NCBI RefSeq assembly: GCF_025449335.1
Contig: NZ_CP104883.1
Coordinates: 2,162,501 to 2,226,500 of the forward strand
Reading direction: 5' to 3'
Origin: Bartonella sp. HY328
GTDB lineage: Bacteria > Pseudomonadota > Alphaproteobacteria > Rhizobiales > Rhizobiaceae
DNA: 64,000 bases
The translations under genes were made by a program, and so were the position numbers. The first letter of the stretch is position 1; every line of letters starts with the position of its first letter. The notes under the pieces were generated by a model, which did no database searches, was not told the DNA's origin, and saw only the letters and a list, made by a program, of their open reading frames with translations. This document shows, in pieces, positions 58,346 to 64,000 of this stretch.

Positions 58346-60885
58346 TTTGACTTTCCGTCTTTTAAACCTGATGACAATTGATTGTTATTTGCTTTTTCAT
58401 CCTCTGTTTCGTCGATATCAGTTGAGGAAACGTCATGATATTGCGGAAAATTACGTTGCTCCCAAGCCTGAACCGCTTTTGACCAATCCGCATAAAATGC
58501 ATTAAATACACCCATACGAATAGTATTTTTAATTGCGGTGGTTGACGTAATATCAGGGACGTAAACAGAAAGGGTAAAAACAAGCCCTAAATCATCAAAA
58601 GATACAAACTCTACCGATGGCTCTGGCTTTCTCATGATTGTTTCAACAGAATTGGCAATAGCTAATAGTTTTTCGGGCACTTCTTCTGGTTTAAACGCAA
58701 GTGGAATCGTAAAGGTTAAATCGATACGGCCAATTTTATTTCGCAAAGTCCAATTACCAACATTGCCATTAATAAGAGTGGAATTAGGAACAATAATAGT
58801 ATTTCTTTGTCCAGTTTCAATTTCAGTTGCACGAACATTAATGCGACGCACAGTACCTTGCACGGTGCCGGCTTCTACATAATCCCCCACTTTAAATGGC
58901 CGCTCGGCAAGCAAAATCAAACCCGATACAAAGTTTTGGACAATATTTTGCAAGCCAAAACCAATACCAAGTGATAGGCCACCCGCAATCAGTGCAAGGC
59001 TAGAAAGATTAAGACCCGCGGCCGACATACCTATCATGCCCGCAAGCGCAACAGCCCCATAACCCGCAATCGTTTTAACTGAATTTCGAATACCTGCATC
59101 AACATGGCCACGAGCCAAAATTATATTATCAAAGCAACGAATAAACCAACGGAAAAGAGCATAAAAACCGACAAAAAAGCCTATACCAATTGCGATACCG
59201 GTTATAGAAACATAAACATTTCCAATTTGGAAGCCGGTTAATATTTGATTGAGGGTGCCAAAAATTTCATCACCGGACAACCCAAATTGCATCAAAATAG
59301 GCGGCAAACACAAAATTAAGACCATAACAGCCGTTAATACACCGGCTAGCAGACCAAGCTGATCAAGAGCAGCAGGACCAGCCTTGAAATACTTACCTAT
59401 TGTTTGGCCTATTCGCGTTTGTGCAAATGCCCCTTCACCAGTTAGTGAGCGACTGACACTTAAACCCAAATATATCAAAATTAAAAAGGCAAAACCAACA
59501 ACAATTTGTTGGATAATAAAACGCCCCATACCTACATATCCGAAGATTGCACATAAAATGGGTGTCACACCACCAATAATTATAAGATAACGTATAAGAC
59601 GTGGAAATGGTACAAAACTACATGCAGGTTCTTTTTTACCAGGCTTAACAAAGGCAATCAAAACGATTAAGATGCCGATAACAACAACGCCAAAAAAATC
59701 CTTGGCAATTGATAAAGACAAACCAGCCGAAACAACTTGATATGCATCATCAAAAAACCAATTAATGCCAAACACTAACGCAATGGTACAAAGAATAATA
59801 TTTAACTTACGCGCAGCTATTGGTGTAATATCCACCAAAGCTAAATCCTTAGCACTTGGACGAAACAATGCGCGTGCGATTGAAGCTATCAAAACAACGA
59901 GAAAGCAAAGGCGGTCAAAAGCATCGAACATCACCTCAATATCAGTTGGAAACTTATAGTTATAAGTAAAAATATAGGCAAAAGTCTCAAAGAAAAATAT
60001 TTCTGCAATCGAAGCTGTTAAACAGGTTAAAAGTGCAATTAAAACAAGCCTTAAATAACTAATACCACTTTCATCATCATAAACAGTTTTCTTTACCTTA
60101 TGCGACAAATGGCGGCCAATAAATATAATCAAGGCGCCTACGAAACATGCACCAAGTAAAGCAAGCCCCAAATATAATAATCTATTATTCACAACCCAAT
60201 GAGCATAATTGGATAGAATTTGGGAAACGGCATATCCACTATCTTTACGAGCGCTATTCACTTGCGAAAAAAAAGCTTCATTAAAAACAACACGCCGCGT
60301 TAACGAACTGCTAAAAAGCTCACGCCGTTTTTCAACTATACTAATTATTAGCTGGTTTGCCGATATATAGGTTGCCTCAAGATCGGTTACCTGCTTATTA
60401 ATTTGAGATTTCTGGTCCAGCATTCGCTTGCGATCATCAACTTTTTCTTTTGGCTCTTCACCGCTAGCTGGTGCCGCCCCAAGCTGATCCAATTTCAAAT
60501 TAACATCAATTAAGGGTTGTCGTAAAAGTAAAGCTTGTTGCACTGTATCAGTAGCAAGGCTTTGTAATTTAGCCCTTATATCAATCAACGCAGCATCGTC
60601 ATTTTGCTTATCTTGAAAATTGTTTTTTAATTGGGTTAAATTATCTTGCAATGCCTGTAGTGCAACCTGCTGTTTTTTCAAAAGATCATCAACATTGATA
60701 ATATCAGTAACAGGCACTTCGGTGGTTGTAATTGCGGGTACATTTTGCACCACAAAACCAGACGCATTGTCATTTTGAGCCTGAGCTGAAAAAACTCCTA
60801 AAGCCCCAAAAAGCGAGATATATGCAAGCAAAACGAGCAAATTTTTAAAAGCCGATTGCAATAGTTTTTTAAGATAAATCAACAC
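58342..60885 (-). CDS. Large MscS-family mechanosensitive channel (DUF3772 type)
   Basis: An 847-aa inner-membrane channel. Signal peptide, then a periplasmic coiled-coil region (about residues 60-200, DUF3772-like), about eleven TM helices, and the conserved MscS core: pore helix SSLALIAGGLSLGIGFGLQNIVQNFVSGLILLAERPFKVGDYVEAG (about 650-695), followed by the beta domain with RRINVRATEIETGQRNTIIVPNSTLI and a C-terminal alpha/beta domain. It releases solutes at hypo-osmotic shock. Acidic C-terminal tail (DIDETEDEKANNN). Confidence 0.92.
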   Translation of the reverse strand: MLIYLKKLLQSAFKNLLVLLAYISLFGALGVFSAQAQNDNASGFVVQNVPAITTTEVPVTDIINVDDLLKKQQVALQALQDNLTQLKNNFQDKQNDDAALIDIRAKLQSLATDTVQQALLLRQPLIDVNLKLDQLGAAPASGEEPKEKVDDRKRMLDQKSQINKQVTDLEATYISANQLIISIVEKRRELFSSSLTRRVVFNEAFFSQVNSARKDSGYAVSQILSNYAHWVVNNRLLYLGLALLGACFVGALIIFIGRHLSHKVKKTVYDDESGISYLRLVLIALLTCLTASIAEIFFFETFAYIFTYNYKFPTDIEVMFDAFDRLCFLVVLIASIARALFRPSAKDLALVDITPIAARKLNIILCTIALVFGINWFFDDAYQVVSAGLSLSIAKDFFGVVVIGILIVLIAFVKPGKKEPACSFVPFPRLIRYLIIIGGVTPILCAIFGYVGMGRFIIQQIVVGFAFLILIYLGLSVSRSLTGEGAFAQTRIGQTIGKYFKAGPAALDQLGLLAGVLTAVMVLILCLPPILMQFGLSGDEIFGTLNQILTGFQIGNVYVSITGIAIGIGFFVGFYALFRWFIRCFDNIILARGHVDAGIRNSVKTIAGYGAVALAGMIGMSAAGLNLSSLALIAGGLSLGIGFGLQNIVQNFVSGLILLAERPFKVGDYVEAGTVQGTVRRINVRATEIETGQRNTIIVPNSTLINGNVGNWTLRNKIGRIDLTFTIPLAFKPEEVPEKLLAIANSVETIMRKPEPSVEFVSFDDLGLVFTLSVYVPDITSTTAIKNTIRMGVFNAFYADWSKAVQAWEQRNFPQYHDVSSTDIDETEDEKANNNQLSSGLKDGKSK

Positions 60886-61143
60886 GTGTAAACCGCAAAA
60901 TGAGGTTAAAATTACGAACTAAGAGTTCAAATGAATTAACTTCTATAAGAGCTTTAAATATATAGAGGAACTACGTTTTTTTCCAAGCTGAAAATTGAGT
61001 ATATATGATGAACAATATGTTATAATTGCGAACCTTCCCCTAACAATTAAAAAGATCATGGTGGCCTGTCATAAGTGATAAGCCTTGATGTTAGACGACA
61101 CATTTTAAAATTGTACTTTTTGCTAACTATATTATAAATAACA

Positions 61144-62319
61144 ATGGTCTTTTTGGGTTTGGATACAACAATTAATTATAAATTTCACAAATATTGCAAT
61201 ATTTTTGCAACTATAATAATCTTTCTCATCACCTTAAGCGTAATCAATAATAATGATGCGCGTGCATATTGCTCCTTCGACAGTAATTTAGGAGAGGATA
61301 ATCATCCGATGAGATTTAATCCCGGAATTTTTATTACAAATTCAACAGAAATATCTCAAAAAAATAAGAATAATTACTCATTTTCACTTCAAATCCGTGA
61401 TGAAGATTTATTAAAAGGCTATATTCAAGAGCTTTATGAAAAAATACGTACTGCCAATGAAAATTTTGACTTTAGAATTTCAGATCTTTGCATCACCGGT
61501 AATTCCATTACCCTTACTGAAAACAATCAAACGAATAAAAATGCACTAGTGGGGTTTCTTAACAATTATGCATTTTCTTCGCCAACATTGGCACCTAATT
61601 CATCGATAATTATTAATCGTAATACCGATAAACCAGTACTTGATATTGATCAAAAAGATATGACACTGTCTATTCGTTTCAAAGAAGATGCAATAAAACA
61701 GCAAAATTCCGTAATGGTAAAGGCAGTAATGCATATTTTAGAAAATAGATTTGCCGCTCTTAATCTTGAGCCCTTTAATCTTGGGCAAAGCCAATTTACG
61801 CTTTTAGATGCCAAAACAATAAAAGTGGAAATAATAACATAGATACCTTTACCCCAACTAAAAGCCTATTTTAAACAATCATTTACGTTAAGCATTTTCA
61901 TAGAAGCTGAAAACGATAAAGCTCAAAAATCCGATAAAGGCAATCCAATATTCCATCATTACTGGTATGACGATCAAATATTGACGGCAGACAAAAATGC
62001 AGCACTCCAGAACATTAAGATTGTAGATGTCCAAGCGGTAGAAGATAATAACAAACCACTTGTTAGTGTTAAAATATCCCCACAAGACGCGCGGGCATTG
62101 GCTGAACTAACAATGGACAATGTCGGCAAAAGATTACTTATTATTTTTAACGGTGGCATCCTTACCGCGCCAACACTACGGTCATTTATAGTATCGGGAC
62201 AATTTGTGATTACCGGACCATTTACAATGGAGGACGCGCAAAATATTGTAGCATTGTTAAAATATGGCTACCTACCAGCAGAACCGATAATTGTTAAAGA
62301 AACAATATCGCCACTTTAA
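61144..62319 (+). pseudogene. SecD-like periplasmic-domain paralogue, interrupted by an in-frame TAG
   Basis: The frame runs 61144-61839, meets one TAG (61840-61842) and continues open to TAA at 62317-62319. Both parts match consecutive parts of the SecD P1 domain. Before the stop: SIRFKEDAIKQQNSVMVKAVMHILENRFAALNLEPF (SecD: INxAVEQSLEIVRKRVDEVGV-type). After it: LPQLKAYFKQSFTLSIFIEA (SecD: DPSHLRNLLGSTAKMTFHLVD) and ALAELTMDNVGKRLLIIFNGGILTAPTLRSFI. An N-terminal hydrophobic segment (residues about 20-40) precedes it. There are no transporter TM helices, so it is a P1-only paralogue, now probably broken or read through. It lies 1 kb upstream of true secD. Confidence 0.72.
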
Positions 62320-62583
62320 ACCTTTTACAAATTGTATAATGGTTTTATTAAAACTAATGATAAAAACCTTATATGCAATAAAATTACATTTTCGCTTTAC
62401 AGATAGAGTTTTAGCTGCCACAAAAGCGCTACACCAAGCTTCTTTGAGGGGATATTAAAAGCGCGGACAGTTTAAGTGAAGAAAAATATTTAAAATAATG
62501 TATTTAAATGCTTTTTATAAAAAAGCGTCAGATTTCAACAAAATGTATAGATTATAGAAATTAAAGAGAAATTTTAACTGCCT

Positions 62584-62994
62584 ATGTCAGCAAATACCAC
62601 CAAATCCCAAATCAAACCAACTGGAATAGCATCTGTTCCATTGTGGATTATTGGTGGTTTTTTTCTATACATCCTTGCCTCTGTGGATTTGAGCGTTGTT
62701 AACAACAAGGTGAGCCTATCAGCAAAATCAATGGCTGATATTTCCAATCTTGAAAAACGAATTCCGCGGCACAATGTTGTCAATATTTTACAACGGCCAT
62801 TAATTTTGGCAAAAAGTTACCATTCATCGCCAAAATTTGACCATCATGATGATAACAAAAAGTTTATCCTAACATATTTTAGTAATTATGGTTGGAGCGT
62901 TAAAAGCCCGATAGCTTTTGGGAAAAACTTAAATATTGGATTTATTAAATATATCTTTGCAGCGACACAACGCGCGCCCCCAATATTAGCCTAG
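62584..62994 (+). CDS. Single-pass membrane hypothetical protein
   Basis: A 136-aa protein with one TM helix (about residues 16-34, SVPLWIIGGFFLYILASVDL) and a hydrophilic C-terminal part (KRIPRHNVVNILQRPLILAKSYHSSPKFDHHDDNKKF). It lies between the SecD-like remnant and secD. No YajC features are visible. Function unknown; the call is weak since the frame has no strong ribosome-binding site. Confidence 0.5.
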   Translation: MSANTTKSQIKPTGIASVPLWIIGGFFLYILASVDLSVVNNKVSLSAKSMADISNLEKRIPRHNVVNILQRPLILAKSYHSSPKFDHHDDNKKFILTYFSNYGWSVKSPIAFGKNLNIGFIKYIFAATQRAPPILA

Positions 62995-63334
62995 CCTTAT
63001 CAGGGCCTTTGTATAAGTGTGCAACACAGCATTGCGGTTAAACCAGCACTTATAACGACAGCACCTCTATTAAACCATATATCGAAAGCTATTAATATCA
63101 CATAATCATTAATCCTAGATTTCAAAACAAGGACGAAAAGCTAATAATGCTTTTTCACAGTCAAATTTGGTCCTAAATCAAATTTGAATTTTAATCTTTG
63201 ATGATTGAGGGAATAATGGTGATTATAAACTGATTGCAAGCTTGAAAAAATTGCATTCAATAGCTTTTTAAGTTAGTTGTGGCACAAATTATCTTTTAGC
63301 TAATCTTTTGCCTTTTACATTCTGGATAGAATTA
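62995..63334. other. Intergenic region upstream of secD
   Basis: AT-rich, no credible gene. The secD promoter should lie here; I cannot choose a convincing -35/-10 pair. The yajC gene that often precedes secD is absent. Confidence 0.55.
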
Positions 63335-64000
63335 ATGCGTACACCTCCTTGGCTTATTTATCTCTACAGCTTCATTTTGCTGGTAGGCGTTGTAATTGCC
63401 CTGCCCAATATGTTTTCAGAAAAAACATGGGAAGAAAAAGTTCCTTGGCTTCCCGATACCCGCGTAACGCTTGGTCTTGACCTTAAGGGCGGCTCTTATC
63501 TTGTGCTACAAGTCGATGAAGCTGCCATGAAACAAGAGCGACTTCGTAATTTGTTAGTAAGCGTGCGCCGTAGCCTAGCTCCTGAGGGTATTAAAACTCA
63601 AGACATTCGCTTGCAAAATGGCGGCATTGTAATTGCAATTGATGATGCCGCCAAAAGAGAAAAGTCCATCACGCTCATTCAAGAATTGATGAATCCTATT
63701 TCTGCAGGTGCTTTTGCCGTTCCAGTAAATGATCTTGAGATTACTGAAAATGGCAACCAAATACGGGTTGCCATTACCGAAGAAGCAATGAATTATCATA
63801 TTTCCAACGCAGTTGAGCAAAGCCTTGAGATTGTGCGCAAACGTGTTGATGAAGTTGGCGTTGCTGAGCCGTCAATTCAACGCGTTGGGCTAAACCGCAT
63901 CATGGTGCAATTGCCAGGTTTGCAAGATCCAAGCCATTTACGCAATTTGCTTGGCTCAACGGCTAAGATGACGTTCCACCTCGTAGACACCAGAGCGGAT
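63335..64000 (+). CDS. secD: Protein translocase subunit SecD (partial)
   Basis: The first 222 codons of SecD; the gene continues outside the window. TM1 (PWLIYLYSFILLVGVVIALPNMF), the D1 motif LGLDLKGGSYLVLQVD (residues about 49-64), and the P1 domain including ISNAVEQSLEIVRKRVDEVGVAEPSIQRVGLNRIMVQLPGLQDPSHLRNLLGSTAKMTFHLVDT. SecD with SecF uses the proton-motive force to complete protein export. ATG 63335 begins MRTPPWLIYLYS, the usual alphaproteobacterial start. Confidence 0.95.
   Translation, partial: MRTPPWLIYLYSFILLVGVVIALPNMFSEKTWEEKVPWLPDTRVTLGLDLKGGSYLVLQVDEAAMKQERLRNLLVSVRRSLAPEGIKTQDIRLQNGGIVIAIDDAAKREKSITLIQELMNPISAGAFAVPVNDLEITENGNQIRVAITEEAMNYHISNAVEQSLEIVRKRVDEVGVAEPSIQRVGLNRIMVQLPGLQDPSHLRNLLGSTAKMTFHLVDTRAD

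Noticed and set aside
1..64000. CRISPR arrays and insertion sequences
   Set aside because: No regularly spaced repeat array, no transposase-like gene and no terminal inverted repeats of an IS were found on reading either strand; the only mobile element is the prophage.

Overview
This window comes from a low-GC (roughly 40 percent by eye) member of the Hyphomicrobiales (Rhizobiales). The ribosomal proteins, SecY and RpoA read like Bartonella/Brucella relatives, and the -35 boxes are the CTTGAC/TTGAC type common in that order. I cannot name the genus. The window has a left chromosomal part (1-9092), a complete integrated prophage (about 9076-54656) and a right chromosomal part (54657-64000).

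Left chromosome: on the minus strand, secY-adk-rpsM-rpsK-rpoA, the downstream half of the usual spc/alpha ribosomal cluster. Upstream of secY there is no rplO; instead there are about 460 bp of non-coding DNA and a DEAD-box RNA helicase gene. Then come a secreted hypothetical protein, ilvA (threonine dehydratase) and a tRNA-Leu(UAA) whose 3' end is the phage integration site.

Prophage: 45.6 kb, bounded by a 19-bp direct repeat (tRNA 3' end at 9076-9094, copy at 54638-54656), with the integrase just inside attL. The immunity region is lambda-like. A self-cleaving S24 repressor sits between a leftward promoter (near 13,240) and a rightward promoter (near 15,860), and both carry CGGTA-N4-TACCG operators between -35 and -10. 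Between them lies an HTH/ImmA-type metalloprotease gene with a 218-aa partner, under its own large inverted repeat. The leftward operon encodes a full-length DNA polymerase beta clamp. The rightward operon encodes Cro-like, CII-like and GcrA-like regulators, two tandem adenine-methyltransferase-like proteins (one with a broken catalytic motif), a C5 cytosine methyltransferase with a second apparently conserved gene overprinted on it, a DUF5664 nucleotide pyrophosphohydrolase-like protein, primase and SF3 helicase. The late region combines a lambda-type head (GpA terminase, portal, gpW, S49 protease with nested scaffold, gpD, gpE) with a P2-type contractile tail (V, W, J, I, fibre, sheath, tube, E/E' with a GGGAAAG frameshift site, tape measure, U, X, D). 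Lysis genes (membrane-anchored GH19 endolysin, spanins, holin-like protein) follow, mixed with accessory genes: a membrane-anchored WYL-like protein, a small hydrophobic peptide, a candidate ncRNA, and a BRO-type antirepressor behind a structured leader.

Right chromosome: class A beta-lactamase, a membrane protein, secreted hypothetical proteins, a large MscS-family channel, a SecD-like paralogue interrupted by one in-frame TAG, a small membrane protein and the start of secD.

The most unusual observations are the two-frame coding inside the cytosine methyltransferase, the phage beta clamp, the leaderless lambda-like switch, the protease/partner module with its 15-bp inverted repeat, two candidate structured RNAs, and the amber-interrupted SecD paralogue.
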